Assembly: GCA_021772775.1 (NCBI GenBank)
Contig: JAJFLH010000035.1
Location: 124,001-188,000, forward strand
Direction of reading: 5' to 3'
DNA: 64,000 nucleotides
Origin: Mariprofundus sp.
Lineage (GTDB): Bacteria > Pseudomonadota > Zetaproteobacteria > Mariprofundales > Mariprofundaceae
Translations under genes and position numbers: made by a program
The notes under the pieces: generated by a model
What the model was told of the DNA's origin: nothing
Databases searched by the model: none
The model's input: only the letters and a program-made list of their open reading frames with translations
In this document: positions 39,818 through 49,335 of the stretch, one piece after another
How the letters are laid out: every line of letters starts with the position of its first letter
Position numbering within the stretch: the first letter of the stretch is position 1

Positions 39818-40753
39818 ATGTCTGTCTATACTGAACTTTCACACGCTGATATCAGCACTATTTTGAACGATTATAATATCGGTGAGCTAGCCTCTTATGA
39901 GGGCATTGCTGCCGGTATTGAGAACAGTAATTTCTTTATCGATACTGATCATGGTGTACGTTATGTACTAACCATCTTTGAACGACTCGATGCGGATGAA
40001 CTGCCCTACTTCATGCATTTGATGAAACATCTGGCTGCTCATGAGCTGGCTTGTCCTGATGTGATGCAGCGCAAAGATGATTCGTTACTGTTTGAAAGCC
40101 ATGGTAAACAGGGATGCATCGTATCGTGCTTGAGTGGTCGCACACTTGATGAACTTAACCTTGCTCAGCTTCGCTCTTCCGGTCAGGCCATGGCGCAGCT
40201 GCATCTTGCAGGCTCTGATTTTGCTACTTCGCGCGATAACCCGACAGGCTCCGATTGGTTAAAAGAACATATCGATGCTGTATTAGCAGAGACCAAAACA
40301 CGTTACGATGATGATGCCGGTGAACTGCTTACCAGTGAGCTAAACTTTCAATCATCATGTGCCTGGGAATCTCTACCTACCGGTGTAATTCACGGTGACC
40401 TCTTTGTCGATAACATCCTCTTTGAAGGCGATAACGTATCCGGTGTTATTGATTTCTATTATGCTCACAGTGCTGCATTTGTGATGGATATTGCGATTTC
40501 GTTGAATGCCCAGGCAGTGTTACTTTCTGATGCAGATGATGAGCGTATCCAGGCTTTCATGGATGGTTATCAATCACTGCGCCCACTAAATGAAGACGAA
40601 GTTGAAGCGCTTCCTCTGTTGTTACGATTGGCTGCTTTGCGTTTCTGGGTATCACGTCTCTATGATGCTATTTTCCCGCGTGGTGGTGCAATGGTTCAAA
40701 CAAAAGATCCGGAAGAGTATCGCCTGAAACTGCAGTTCCACCGTAAAACATAA
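39818..40753 (+). CDS. thrB: Homoserine kinase (ThrB2, aminoglycoside-phosphotransferase fold)
   Basis: Phosphorylates homoserine in threonine synthesis. The protein (311 residues from ATG 39818, MSVYTELSHADI) has the APH-type catalytic site GVIHGDLFVDNILFEGDNVSGVIDFYYA, with HGDxxxxN and the DF metal site, and a SNFFIDTDHGVRYVLTIFE N-lobe. This is the ThrB2 form found in many proteobacteria, not the GHMP kinase. A start four codons upstream at 39806 is also possible. Confidence 0.93.
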   Translation: MSVYTELSHADISTILNDYNIGELASYEGIAAGIENSNFFIDTDHGVRYVLTIFERLDADELPYFMHLMKHLAAHELACPDVMQRKDDSLLFESHGKQGCIVSCLSGRTLDELNLAQLRSSGQAMAQLHLAGSDFATSRDNPTGSDWLKEHIDAVLAETKTRYDDDAGELLTSELNFQSSCAWESLPTGVIHGDLFVDNILFEGDNVSGVIDFYYAHSAAFVMDIAISLNAQAVLLSDADDERIQAFMDGYQSLRPLNEDEVEALPLLLRLAALRFWVSRLYDAIFPRGGAMVQTKDPEEYRLKLQFHRKT

Positions 40754-40758
40754 AAACC

Positions 40759-40874
40759 TTTAGCCACAGATAGACACGGATTAATGCAGATAAGGCAATA
40801 AGCAAAGAGGTCGGTTTATAATGTGAGAAGCAGTTCAGTTTTTGCATTAATATCTGTGTGCATCTGTGGCTAAA
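40759..40874. repeat. Large imperfect inverted repeat between thrB and the next gene
   Basis: The left arm (40759-40787) reads TTAGCCACAGATAGACACGG onward, and the right arm (40844-40874) is its imperfect complement ending ATCTGTGGCTAAA. The 56-base middle is not palindromic. The whole could fold into one long hairpin and separates two convergent genes. Sequences with this GCCACAGAT...ATCTGTGGC pattern recur in many bacterial genomes as dispersed intergenic repeats. Confidence 0.75.
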
Positions 40875-40912
40875 AAAGTTTTTTAGTCAAAAGTATTTAA
40901 AAGACTTAAGGT

Positions 40913-41449
40913 CTACTTCTTATTGCCTTCATCTTCGCCAAAACCGATGGCTTTAGATGGCGCACTTATAATTTTAGCGGGTATACCGGGGTTCTGAGAA
41001 ACCGTTCCAGCTGGCACCAGAGTAGAACTCTTAAGCCTTTTGCTGGCATCGTCAGATTCGATCTCTTCAATCTCAACACCAGGCAGACTGATAAGTTTAA
41101 ATTTAGGTGAAAGAAGGAAATAGTAGTGTTTTTTGGCCTCAAACTTTGTCTCTAGTTCATCACGCCACCAGGTATCTAAACCAATGATAGGGAACATTAA
41201 ACCAATCGAATATTTTCCTGCAGCCAATTGAAACGAAGTGTGCTCTTTGGTGTATAAGCCGGCGACCTTTTTTCCATTCACGGTAGGGTAATAACGAACA
41301 GTAGAACCAATAGGATTGTAATTTCTTATGATGGTAATTTGAGCCGATGTAGCTTGCGGAAGTTCAACCAAAGCATGGATTACCCCTCTTTTAGGAGCAC
41401 ATCCGGAAAACATTGTAAGTGCTAAAAACAGAAGCAATACTTTTTTCAT
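40913..41449 (-). CDS. DUF2846-like lipoprotein
   Basis: A 178-residue protein with a lipobox (MFSGCAP). The domain pattern, a strand with ITIIRNYN, a small conserved VNGKKVAGL and a FQLAAGKYSIGL strand, resembles DUF2846 proteins. The C-terminal tail is extended. There is no recognisable enzymatic residue. It stands between a repeat and the DEAD helicase on the same strand, with 167 bases to that gene. Function unknown. Confidence 0.6.
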   Translation of the reverse strand: MKKVLLLFLALTMFSGCAPKRGVIHALVELPQATSAQITIIRNYNPIGSTVRYYPTVNGKKVAGLYTKEHTSFQLAAGKYSIGLMFPIIGLDTWWRDELETKFEAKKHYYFLLSPKFKLISLPGVEIEEIESDDASKRLKSSTLVPAGTVSQNPGIPAKIISAPSKAIGFGEDEGNKK

Positions 41450-41616
41450 TGATCTTCCTCCTCTAACTCAAAAATATTGAGTAAAAGGGCTATAAATACA
41501 GACCCTTCATGCACCACAGGAGATGAAACCATCTCCCGAATGAACACCATCATAACATGCATGTTAATCTATAGGTGTCCATTCGAGAATGGGTGAATTC
41601 TATTAGATATTTTTGA

Positions 41617-43533
41617 TTACTTTTTATTACGACGAGGTGGCTTTCTTCCACCTGCATTTGATGGACGAGCACGGTCAGGATTCGCTTTACCACCACGATT
41701 GCCAGATCTATCACCACGGCCGGGGCGACGGTCACCATCGCGCTGTTTGAACTGCTTACGAGGTGCGCGTTCGGGTATTGCAGCACTATCGAGCAAAGAA
41801 GCATTCAGACGCTGCCCACAAACCTGAATATTTTTCAGATCATTGAAAATTGCTTTTGGCATACCATCCGGCAAATCCACAACACTATAATCATCCAAAA
41901 TCTGCACACGACCGATGAATTCACTCTCTAAGCCGATTTCGTTGGCAATCGCACCCACGATATTACCCGGTTTTACACCATGCATTTCACCAACGTCCAA
42001 GCGGAAGCGTTCCATGCCCTGCTCCACTTTTGGACCACGATCACGGTTTTTTGGTTTGATATCTTCATCTTCATACTGATTACGACCAGGATCACGTGAG
42101 CTTTTGCGTTTATCTTCAGGTGCATCAAAACGTGGATTACGCTCTGAACGTTCACGCCTCGGACGCTCTTCACGTTCCTGGCGTTGCGGCACATCCTTAA
42201 GCAACAAAGGTTTATCACCCTGTGCCATCTTAGCTAAAGCGGCAGCAATCTCATTGGCTGGAACATCATGTTCCTTACGATACTGCTCAACGATCTCAGT
42301 ATACAAAGCCAGGCTCTCACCTGATTCCAAAGTTTCAGTGATACGATCTTTATACTCTTCAATACGCTTGTCGTTAATGCTTTCAGTGGTTGGCATTTCA
42401 AACTTTTCAATCGGTTTCTTGGTTGCCTTTTCAATAGCATACAAGAGACGCTTTTCACGTGGTGAAACAAACAGAATCGCATCGCCTTCACGCCCAGCAC
42501 GACCGGTACGGCCAATACGATGTACATAGGATTCTGTATCCTGTGGGATATCATAGTTAATCACATGCGAAATACGTTGCACATCCAAACCACGTGCAGC
42601 GACATCGGTTGCAACCAGAATATCGATCTTGCCCTGTTTCAAACGGTTAACAGTATTTTCACGTGTCTTTTGAGCAATATCACCATTCAATGCTGTAGCT
42701 GCATAACCGCGTGCTGAAAGCTTTTCTGCCAGCTCTTCGGTAGCAATTTTTGTACGCACAAAAATAATCACCGCATCAAATGCTTCAGCTTCTAAGACAC
42801 GGGTTAACGCATCAATCTTATTTCGACCACTCACCATCCAGTAGCGCTGACGAATGGTTTCAGCCGTTGTCTGTCTCATCTTGATGGTAATTTGTGTGGG
42901 CTTATTCAAATGCTGTTCAGCAATCTTGCGAATGATGGATGGCATGGTGGCAGAGAATAAGGCGATCTGACGCTCTTTCGGGGTCTGCTCAAGAATCCAT
43001 TTCACATCATCAATAAAACCCATACGCAGCATTTCATCTGCTTCATCAAGTACCAGAGTTTTCAAATTGGTCAGATTCAATGTCTTGCGACGCATATGAT
43101 CCATCACGCGTCCCGGTGTTCCCACTACGACATGCACACCGCGCCTAAGTTGACGCAGCTGAATTTCGTAACTCTGACCACCATAAATAGGTAGTACATT
43201 GAAACCCTTCATATGGCGTGCATAAGTCTGAAATGCTTCTGAAACCTGAATGGCCAACTCACGTGTTGGAGCCAAAACCAAAACCTGTGGCGCTGTCTGG
43301 CTTAAATCAATGTTGTTTAAGAGTGGCAGTGCAAACGCACCTGTTTTACCTGTCCCTGTCTGAGCCTGACCTATCACATCCTTGCCTTCTAGCAGTAGTG
43401 GGATGGTCTGAGCCTGGATTGGAGATGGTGTTTCATAACCCAATGCTTCCACGCTTTGAATTAGCGGAGCGATCAGATTTAGATCAGAAAACTTAATTTG
43501 TACTTCTTCTTGCGATGTTTCATTTGTTGTCAT
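41617..43533 (-). CDS. DEAD-box RNA helicase, CsdA/DeaD type
   Basis: A 638-residue ATP-dependent RNA helicase from ATG 43533 (AGGTG upstream). Motifs in order: IQAQTIPLLL (Q motif), [11 protein letters not shown] (I), PTRELA (Ia), TPGRVMDHM (Ib), VLDEADEMLRMG (II), FSATMP (III), VIIFVRT (IV), VATDVAARGLD (V) and [11 protein letters not shown] (VI). A DbpA-like RNA-binding domain (GVKPGNIVGAIANEIGLE) and a long basic RG-rich tail follow, as in CsdA. Typical role: ribosome assembly and RNA unwinding, often at low temperature. Confidence 0.94.
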   Translation of the reverse strand: MTTNETSQEEVQIKFSDLNLIAPLIQSVEALGYETPSPIQAQTIPLLLEGKDVIGQAQTGTGKTGAFALPLLNNIDLSQTAPQVLVLAPTRELAIQVSEAFQTYARHMKGFNVLPIYGGQSYEIQLRQLRRGVHVVVGTPGRVMDHMRRKTLNLTNLKTLVLDEADEMLRMGFIDDVKWILEQTPKERQIALFSATMPSIIRKIAEQHLNKPTQITIKMRQTTAETIRQRYWMVSGRNKIDALTRVLEAEAFDAVIIFVRTKIATEELAEKLSARGYAATALNGDIAQKTRENTVNRLKQGKIDILVATDVAARGLDVQRISHVINYDIPQDTESYVHRIGRTGRAGREGDAILFVSPREKRLLYAIEKATKKPIEKFEMPTTESINDKRIEEYKDRITETLESGESLALYTEIVEQYRKEHDVPANEIAAALAKMAQGDKPLLLKDVPQRQEREERPRRERSERNPRFDAPEDKRKSSRDPGRNQYEDEDIKPKNRDRGPKVEQGMERFRLDVGEMHGVKPGNIVGAIANEIGLESEFIGRVQILDDYSVVDLPDGMPKAIFNDLKNIQVCGQRLNASLLDSAAIPERAPRKQFKQRDGDRRPGRGDRSGNRGGKANPDRARPSNAGGRKPPRRNKK

Positions 43534-43800
43534 TATATGCACCTGCGGAAATTACCGAAGGCGAAGGATGCCTGTATCATCATTAAGAAACCATTAGTAA
43601 GTGCAGTTGCCCCAGCAGCTCCGATTATAAAAGAGTGTTTCTCGAAGCATTTCAGTCAGACCTTATCCTGCTACAGGTTTTAATCATAAGCGTTTGAGCG
43701 CCCTTCACCATCTCTATCTAAGCGCGCCCATATCTCAATCCTTCAGCCTGAGATCAGATCAAAGCTTATAACACATCAAACGACAGAACCCATACGCCAG

Positions 43801-45162
43801 TTATTTAATCAGTGTATAATAAACCCAAGCTCGTTTTTGTTTATGCAAACGAATCTGATACCAATCGCCTTCTTGTTTCAAAACAATAACTTTTGTCTCC
43901 TTTTTGAGCTTGGCGACTATCTCGGAACTTGGGTCTGGTTTGTTACGAATATTGGCAATTGCCACTGCCACTTTGTAGATGTAAAACTTTTTCCCACCAA
44001 ATGGAATGAAAGGACGACTCTCTTCTGCCGTCATCGGCACACTGTTTTTCTGTGCTAGCTCTATGACCTTGCCACTCTTCTGAAGCTGTGTCGCTTCTTT
44101 AGCCGTCGCTTGGTTCAACTTTTCCGCTGCTGCTTTTTTCTGAGCTAACTTCGCAGTTTTGGAATTCTCTTGCGCGATTTTTTCAGCCGCTGCTTTCTTC
44201 TGAGCCAGTTTCGTCGCATTTTCTTTCTCTTGCGCCAGCTTCTCAGCCTTAGCTTTCTTCTGAGCCAACTTCGCTGCTTTAGCTTTCTCTTGCGTCAGCT
44301 TTTCAGCTTTTGCTTTCTCCTGAGCTAACTTCGCTGCTTTAGCTTTCTCTTGCGCCAGCTTTTCAACCGCCGCTTTTTCCTGAGCTAACTTCGCTGCTTT
44401 AGCTTTCTCTTGCGCCAGCTTTTCAGCCGCCGCTTTTTCCTGAGCTAACTTCGCCTCTTTTGCTCTCTCTTGCGCCATTTTTTCAGCCGCCGCTTTTGCT
44501 CTCACTTGAGCCAGCTTTTCAGCCTCTGCTTTTTCCTGAGCTAATCTCACTGCTTTGGCTTTCTCTTGGGTCTGCTTATCAGCCGCTGCTTTTATCTGGG
44601 CTAGCCTTGCCAGTTCAGCTTTCTCTTGCGCCAGCTTCTCAGCTTTAAATGCATTTTGCTGAGCTAATATTGCCGCTTCAGCTTTTTGCAGAGCTAACTT
44701 GGCCACTTGATCCGCTTGTCTCTCAAGCAGCTTCGCCTCTTCTGCTTTGCCCTGGGCTAACTTTGCCGCATCGTCAGCCATTTTCAGGGTCAGTCTCAAC
44801 TGCTCAGCTTGTAGCTGTTCAATCTCTTGCTGTAATGCATCATTTCCAATGACTCTCTCTTGAGCTGAGCGGTTCTGCTGCCCAAGTTCTGAACTCTTTT
44901 GGGAAACTTTTATCTCTTTATAAAGTTCCACATCAGGCCAGATCAGCCACATCACCAGTGAAATCAGTGCGACAGTCAGCACAGACACCTTCGCAATCAA
45001 AAGGCCTATTGATGAATTCTTCGCGGCAGCATGCATCTCACTGGCAGCCTCATCGCTACCACTTTCAGCAGGTATATCATCACTAACTTCTACCTTATCA
45101 AGAAATCCTTCTAAACCATCCGGCTTCTTTAATCGTTGACGCTTTTTATTTCTACCAGCCAT
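43801..45162 (-). CDS. Decapeptide-repeat coiled-coil membrane protein with SH3 domain
   Basis: A 453-residue protein. After a charged cytoplasmic head (1-52) there is one TM (LLIAKVSVLTVALISLVMWL). Next comes a long coiled coil of near-identical 10-residue units of the type AKLAQEKAKA/EKLAQEKAAA, present some 20 times in about residues 145-360. The C-terminal 60 residues are an SH3b-like domain (YKVAVAIANIRNKPDPSSEI, WYQIRLHKQKRAWVYYTL). The layout resembles TolA-like periplasm-spanning proteins or cell-wall binding proteins; neither is shown. Confidence 0.75.
   Translation of the reverse strand: MAGRNKKRQRLKKPDGLEGFLDKVEVSDDIPAESGSDEAASEMHAAAKNSSIGLLIAKVSVLTVALISLVMWLIWPDVELYKEIKVSQKSSELGQQNRSAQERVIGNDALQQEIEQLQAEQLRLTLKMADDAAKLAQGKAEEAKLLERQADQVAKLALQKAEAAILAQQNAFKAEKLAQEKAELARLAQIKAAADKQTQEKAKAVRLAQEKAEAEKLAQVRAKAAAEKMAQERAKEAKLAQEKAAAEKLAQEKAKAAKLAQEKAAVEKLAQEKAKAAKLAQEKAKAEKLTQEKAKAAKLAQKKAKAEKLAQEKENATKLAQKKAAAEKIAQENSKTAKLAQKKAAAEKLNQATAKEATQLQKSGKVIELAQKNSVPMTAEESRPFIPFGGKKFYIYKVAVAIANIRNKPDPSSEIVAKLKKETKVIVLKQEGDWYQIRLHKQKRAWVYYTLIK
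44100..44660. repeat. Intragenic imperfect tandem repeats, 30/60-bp period
   Basis: The coiled-coil part of the gene is made of imperfect 30-bp units (paired as 60 bp), visible as recurring TTTCTCTTGCGCCAGCTTTT on the plus strand. Many units are nearly identical at the DNA level, so the array is a candidate for length variation by recombination or slippage. Confidence 0.75.
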
Positions 45163-45209
45163 TAAAGCCTTCCTCTCATATATCCTGTCGAATCATGCAT
45201 CTTTATGTT

Positions 45210-46103
45210 TCACTGTTCATCTATCAATTTATCAATAGCACTACGTAGGCCAAGCCTGAAGTCAGCATATTTAAGCTCTGGCAGCAGGTCTTCATGTAAC
45301 ATTCGATTGGATACTCGCTTATTATCCCGGAAAAAATCCAGTACAGCAGCAGACAACTGATTATTGCCCTCATACTCTGATAAAATAACTGGATCCGGTG
45401 CCCCAATCATCGTTGCTAATGCACAAACATATTCCGAATGAGGCAGTGGCATGTCATCGGCCAGATTAACAAGCCGCCCTACTTTTGCTTGTTGCATCGC
45501 AGCGATCAAAGCTGCAACAATATCATCGACATGAATTCGACTGGAATAGTGTGGAGGATTCCACGCGACAGCTTTATATCCACCAGCTTTCAAGCGGCCA
45601 AGAACATTACGTTCAGCCCCATAAATCCCTGCCAATCGAAATACTTCCGCAGGTAAACCGGAGTTCAACCAGGCTTGTTCTGCCAGCAAGCGCTCAGTAC
45701 CACGTGCACTTGTCGGCTTGCATGGCCATGATTCATCCACCCAAGCCCCATCTGCATCGCCATATACACCGGTAGTCGAAAGATAAGCAGCCCATTTGAG
45801 TTTTGAACATTTCGCTGTGATCTGAGGCAACCACTGCAGTTGTGATGCAAACATTCCGTTTGCATCACGGCTAAGAGGAATTGAATCCAATACGGCATCA
45901 CATCTTGCCAACACGGCATCAGATAACTCAGCAGGAGAAGAGATAACAAAGGCCTCAATACCCAGCTTTTTCAACTCCAGCGCACGTGCTTGATGACGCG
46001 TCGTCCCAATCACCTGCACGCCTTGAGCTAAACAGGCCAAAGCCAGTTTCTCTCCGACATAGCCACAACCCAAGATCAACAAACATCTTATAGATTGAGC
46101 CAT
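45210..46103 (-). CDS. NAD(P)-binding epimerase-like protein (YeeZ-like SDR)
   Basis: A 297-residue protein with an N-terminal Rossmann motif LLILGCGYVGEKLAL and a second block STTGVYGDADGAWVDESWP. This matches the YeeZ/SDR group (a divergent extended-SDR family that includes atypical short-chain reductases). The YxxxK catalytic motif of canonical SDRs is not evident, as in some family members. The gene's stop region overlaps the DUF971 gene (1-base overlap at 46103), so they are coupled. The function is unknown. Confidence 0.78.
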   Translation of the reverse strand: MAQSIRCLLILGCGYVGEKLALACLAQGVQVIGTTRHQARALELKKLGIEAFVISSPAELSDAVLARCDAVLDSIPLSRDANGMFASQLQWLPQITAKCSKLKWAAYLSTTGVYGDADGAWVDESWPCKPTSARGTERLLAEQAWLNSGLPAEVFRLAGIYGAERNVLGRLKAGGYKAVAWNPPHYSSRIHVDDIVAALIAAMQQAKVGRLVNLADDMPLPHSEYVCALATMIGAPDPVILSEYEGNNQLSAAVLDFFRDNKRVSNRMLHEDLLPELKYADFRLGLRSAIDKLIDEQ

Positions 46104-46387
46104 TAGACTATTTCATTACGAAGTTGAGTAAATGTATAGAGGCCGGTATTGTGACCATCATCAAATTCAATGCGCACAGCATAGTTGCCAACCAACTCAA
46201 TATGGGTCACCCGCACATGCTCTTTGCCACGAATCACTTTGGCCTGATCCGGTGTATGACCACGGCAATCAGCGCATGGGCACTGCACTCGTAAACCTTC
46301 ATGGGAATAACGACTATGATGCCCATCATCCCAATCGATCTCTAAACAAGCATCTGCATTAAAATTACGTATTGCGGTAGGTGTCAT
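46103..46387 (-). CDS. DUF971 (GBBH-like N-terminal) protein
   Basis: A 94-residue protein of the DUF971 family: IDWDDGHHSRYSHEGLRVQCPCADCRGHT contains the conserved CPCADCRG cysteines, and the C-terminal part is VTHIELVGNYAVRIEFDDGHNTGLYTF. The domain is shared with the N-terminus of gamma-butyrobetaine hydroxylase and may bind zinc or iron. In some bacteria DUF971 proteins are linked to iron-sulfur cluster handling (Mrp). It lies directly before the epimerase-like gene. Confidence 0.92.
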   Translation of the reverse strand: MTPTAIRNFNADACLEIDWDDGHHSRYSHEGLRVQCPCADCRGHTPDQAKVIRGKEHVRVTHIELVGNYAVRIEFDDGHNTGLYTFTQLRNEIV

Positions 46388-46481
46388 CTCTAGCTAAATC
46401 TCCTCATCAATGTAAAACCGTAGATGCAGCGATTACACATTGAAGTTACAGAAAAAGCTAAACATAAATCTGCCAAAAGAA

Positions 46482-46694
46482 TCAAACCACTTTATCTATC
46501 AGCTTGTCGAAGTTAGCCCGATGCAACACCTCACCGTCCACACGCACAATCGGACCATGTGGGCATAAGCTCTGGCAAGGCAGTTGATCGACAGTGATCC
46601 CCTTAGCTATACACTCTGCACCCAAGGCTTTACCCCCATAGTCCCCACATCGGGGGCCATGGCAGATACCAACAATGGAGTGATCAAAGCTCAA
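46482..46694 (-). CDS. Small thioredoxin-like 2Fe-2S ferredoxin
   Basis: A domain with CHGPRC (C-x4-C) and CQSLC (C-x3-C), the four-cysteine pattern of NuoE-type/thioredoxin-like 2Fe-2S ferredoxins. It also has VRVDGEVLHRANFDKLIDKV, the usual end of this domain. The likely start is TTG at 46694, right after the rhlE stop codon at 46699, giving 70 residues. An ATG further upstream lies inside rhlE and would add residues with no family pattern. It is small compared with NuoE. Confidence 0.7.
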   Translation of the reverse strand: MSFDHSIVGICHGPRCGDYGGKALGAECIAKGITVDQLPCQSLCPHGPIVRVDGEVLHRANFDKLIDKVV

Positions 46695-46698
46695 CGGC

Positions 46699-47976
46699 CT
46701 AGGAAGCCTTATTTGCTTGCCCTTCCCGTTTACCGGGACGACGGTTACGACTGCTCGGACGGCGCGGAGACTTGGGGTCATGGCGACGATGATCAGGTTT
46801 TCTTTTCTGTGCTTCCGGTCTTGCTGACTCTTCGGCAAACGAAGGTTCAAAACCTTCCACCACTACTTTCGGGATACTGGTTTTAATCAAACGCTCAATA
46901 TCAGTCAATAGCTTCTTCTCTTCACCACAAACCAGAGATAGTGCCTCACCGAAATTACCTGCGCGGCCAGTACGGCCAATACGATGCACATAATCTTCCG
47001 GCACATTCGGCAATTCATAATTCACCACATGCGGCAGCTGATCGATATCCAGACCACGGGCTGCAATGTCTGTTGCAACGAGCACACGAATTCTTCCATC
47101 TTTAAACGCTGCTAAAGCCTTGGTACGCGCTGTCTGGCTTTTATTGCCATGGATGGCTGCGGCTTGAATACCATCTTCTTCAAGCTGCTTAGTAAGTCTA
47201 TTGGCACCATGTTTGGTCTTGGTAAAGACCAATACCTGCTTCCATTCACCCTCAGAAATCAACTTCGACAACAGAGCACGCTTTTTCAATTTTCCAACAG
47301 GATGAATCACTTGCGTGACCTGATGGGTGGTTTCATTACGGGCAACTTCAACAAATACCGGTGATTTTAGGAACCCACTGGCCAGTTGTTTGATCTCTTT
47401 AGAGAATGTGGCTGAGAAGAGCAAGTTCTGACGTTTCTGTGGCAACAGCTTCAGTACACGACGAATATCATGGATAAAACCCATATCGAGCATGCGGTCT
47501 GCTTCATCAAGTACAAAGAACTCAACCTTGGAGAGATCAACTTTGCGCTGATTGGCCAGATCCAACAGTCGACCCGGTGTCGCTACTAGAATATCTACAC
47601 CGCGCTGCAGCTTTTGAATCTGTGGATTAATACCCACACCGCCAAATACAACGGTCGAACGCAGTGGCAGATATTTACCATACGTTGAAATGCTTTCAGC
47701 AACTTGTGCAGCCAATTCACGTGTTGGCGTTAATACTAGCGCCCTTACAGGGCGGTTATGGCTTTTACGTTCCGGATGTGTTTTCTGCATCAAATGTAGC
47801 ATGGGCAGAGTAAAACCGGCTGTTTTTCCTGTGCCGGTCTGAGCACCAGCCAATACATCGTGGCCATCGATAATCACCGGAATAGATTTTTCCTGTACCG
47901 GAGTTGCGTCCGTATAGCCTTGATCGTTCACGGCGCGAAGTAGTTCGGCCGATAAACCTAGTTGTTCAAATTTCAT
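46699..47976 (-). CDS. rhlE: DEAD-box RNA helicase, RhlE type
   Basis: A 425-residue RNA helicase: Q motif [91 protein letters not shown] and [15 protein letters not shown]. The tail is short, basic and serine/arginine-rich, as in RhlE. It precedes the ferredoxin gene. In Enterobacteria RhlE acts in ribosome maturation. Confidence 0.93.
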   Translation of the reverse strand: MKFEQLGLSAELLRAVNDQGYTDATPVQEKSIPVIIDGHDVLAGAQTGTGKTAGFTLPMLHLMQKTHPERKSHNRPVRALVLTPTRELAAQVAESISTYGKYLPLRSTVVFGGVGINPQIQKLQRGVDILVATPGRLLDLANQRKVDLSKVEFFVLDEADRMLDMGFIHDIRRVLKLLPQKRQNLLFSATFSKEIKQLASGFLKSPVFVEVARNETTHQVTQVIHPVGKLKKRALLSKLISEGEWKQVLVFTKTKHGANRLTKQLEEDGIQAAAIHGNKSQTARTKALAAFKDGRIRVLVATDIAARGLDIDQLPHVVNYELPNVPEDYVHRIGRTGRAGNFGEALSLVCGEEKKLLTDIERLIKTSIPKVVVEGFEPSFAEESARPEAQKRKPDHRRHDPKSPRRPSSRNRRPGKREGQANKAS

Positions 47977-48296
47977 ATTTTAATTATGTCCATCGCATCC
48001 GCCATAACTACTGTCGTTATGATTACGTTATAAATAGTCTCACTGAATGTGTTGGATGCTGAATTATTTTCCTGAATCGCCGGACATCAGTGATTGGCCG
48101 GGAAGACGATAAAAGGATGAACCTCTCATCTGGATGCGGCGCACACTGGTGATTATTTACTAAAGCGCAAGTAAAGCCCTACATATTTCATCGACATCAA
48201 CTCAAGCAGAGCAAGAAATCAGAGGGCAAACCAAGTGCTAAAGGTAATCATGTAATTTTTTTATTGCTAACAAAAGCTGCATTCTAATCTGCATCA
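47977..48296. other. Gap upstream of rhlE
   Basis: 320 bases between the rhlE start and the S4-domain gene, containing only short frames. I see no hairpin, repeat or tRNA. It presumably carries the rhlE promoter and a long leader. Confidence 0.4.
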
Positions 48297-48506
48297 TTAG
48301 AGCTGTATGCGAATTTTCTCTTCACCAAATTCAACAACATCACCAGCAACAATCTTTTTCCTTTTTTGTGTCTCCACCTTGCCATTGACGATTACCAGCC
48401 CTTCAGTGATGACATATTTTGCTTCACCACCACTGGAAACCATGCTTTCAAATTTCAGTAATTTATAGAGCTCAATCGGTTCTTTTAAAATTGAAACATC
48501 TCTCAT
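48297..48506 (-). CDS. S4-like RNA-binding domain protein (YbcJ-like)
   Basis: A 69-residue protein that is a single S4 domain: IELYKLLKFESMVSSGGEAKYVI, GLVIVNGKVETQKRKKI and AGDVVEF. Small S4 proteins of this type (YbcJ and the YaaA group) bind RNA, possibly rRNA; the target is unknown. The gene stands alone between rhlE and a lipoprotein gene on the same strand. Confidence 0.85.
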   Translation of the reverse strand: MRDVSILKEPIELYKLLKFESMVSSGGEAKYVITEGLVIVNGKVETQKRKKIVAGDVVEFGEEKIRIQL

Positions 48507-48544
48507 TTAACGCGCACCATATTCACATCTCTCCATTGTTATTT

Positions 48545-49141
48545 TCATGATCTTTTACCCGGCCGCTTAGCCTTCAAAAAAGCCTGCTTGCCTGAAGGCA
48601 TTTTAATCATCAACCACCCCTTCTGTGGAGATGGTGACAGCTCGAGATTGGCCGCGCGCCTGTAACGCCCTAACTTTTCACTGGAAAGAGTAGGTTTAGA
48701 ACGAATATAGTTATAACCGGCAAAATTAAACAGGGCTCTTTTACTTACCCGTTTTGCTTGTTTGGCAATAACCTCAAGCACTGTGCGCTCAATCGCTTCC
48801 TCACGAACAACGCCACCTGAGCTTTTCACTTTGATATAGAGCGTCGTTAACTTTTTAGTCTGCGAAGACAAATGAATGATTCCTTCCAACTGTCCATTTT
48901 TAAACTCGACCAGATAACCACCATCAACAAATTCAATGACATCAGCTGTAAAATCCGTCTTTTTCAAACCTTGCTGCACAGCAGCCATAGCAGTATCAAC
49001 TTTAACGGGCATACTATTCTCTATGCCTTTGAAATTATCCACCACATAGTCAGAAACCGCACCTCCAACCGCTACAACTCCAGCACAACCTGAAAGCAAG
49101 CACGTTAACATCGTAAATGTCACAATTAGCCGGCTCAACAT
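48545..49141 (-). CDS. DUF3568-type lipoprotein
   Basis: A 198-residue lipoprotein: hydrophobic signal followed by the lipobox LLSGCAG, then the DUF3568-like domain (KVDTAMAAVQQGLKKTDF, DGGYLVEFKNGQLEGIIHL). A positively charged C-terminal extension follows (about 60 residues, with an SH3-like pattern: YNYIRSKPTLSSEKLGRY). No partner gene is adjacent except the S4 gene 38 bases downstream. Function unknown. Confidence 0.68.
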   Translation of the reverse strand: MLSRLIVTFTMLTCLLSGCAGVVAVGGAVSDYVVDNFKGIENSMPVKVDTAMAAVQQGLKKTDFTADVIEFVDGGYLVEFKNGQLEGIIHLSSQTKKLTTLYIKVKSSGGVVREEAIERTVLEVIAKQAKRVSKRALFNFAGYNYIRSKPTLSSEKLGRYRRAANLELSPSPQKGWLMIKMPSGKQAFLKAKRPGKRS

Positions 49142-49335
49142 TTCACCTCTCTAGATATTCTGGTCTGACCACTACTTGATCAATCACAAACTCAATGATG
49201 AGCTTCAACGCTCTGAGCAACATCGGGTTCATTTCATAACACCAGTGTGATTGCCCTGCACTGAATGATGACAATGCTAAAGCGGTTTAGAGCAGCTTGC
49301 CAATCTCAATGCTCAAATAAGAAAGTCGCTTTCCC

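Noticed and set aside
44100-44660. CRISPR-like array (60-bp periodic repeats)
   Set aside because: The repeats are in frame, encode a continuous coiled coil, and have no unique spacers.
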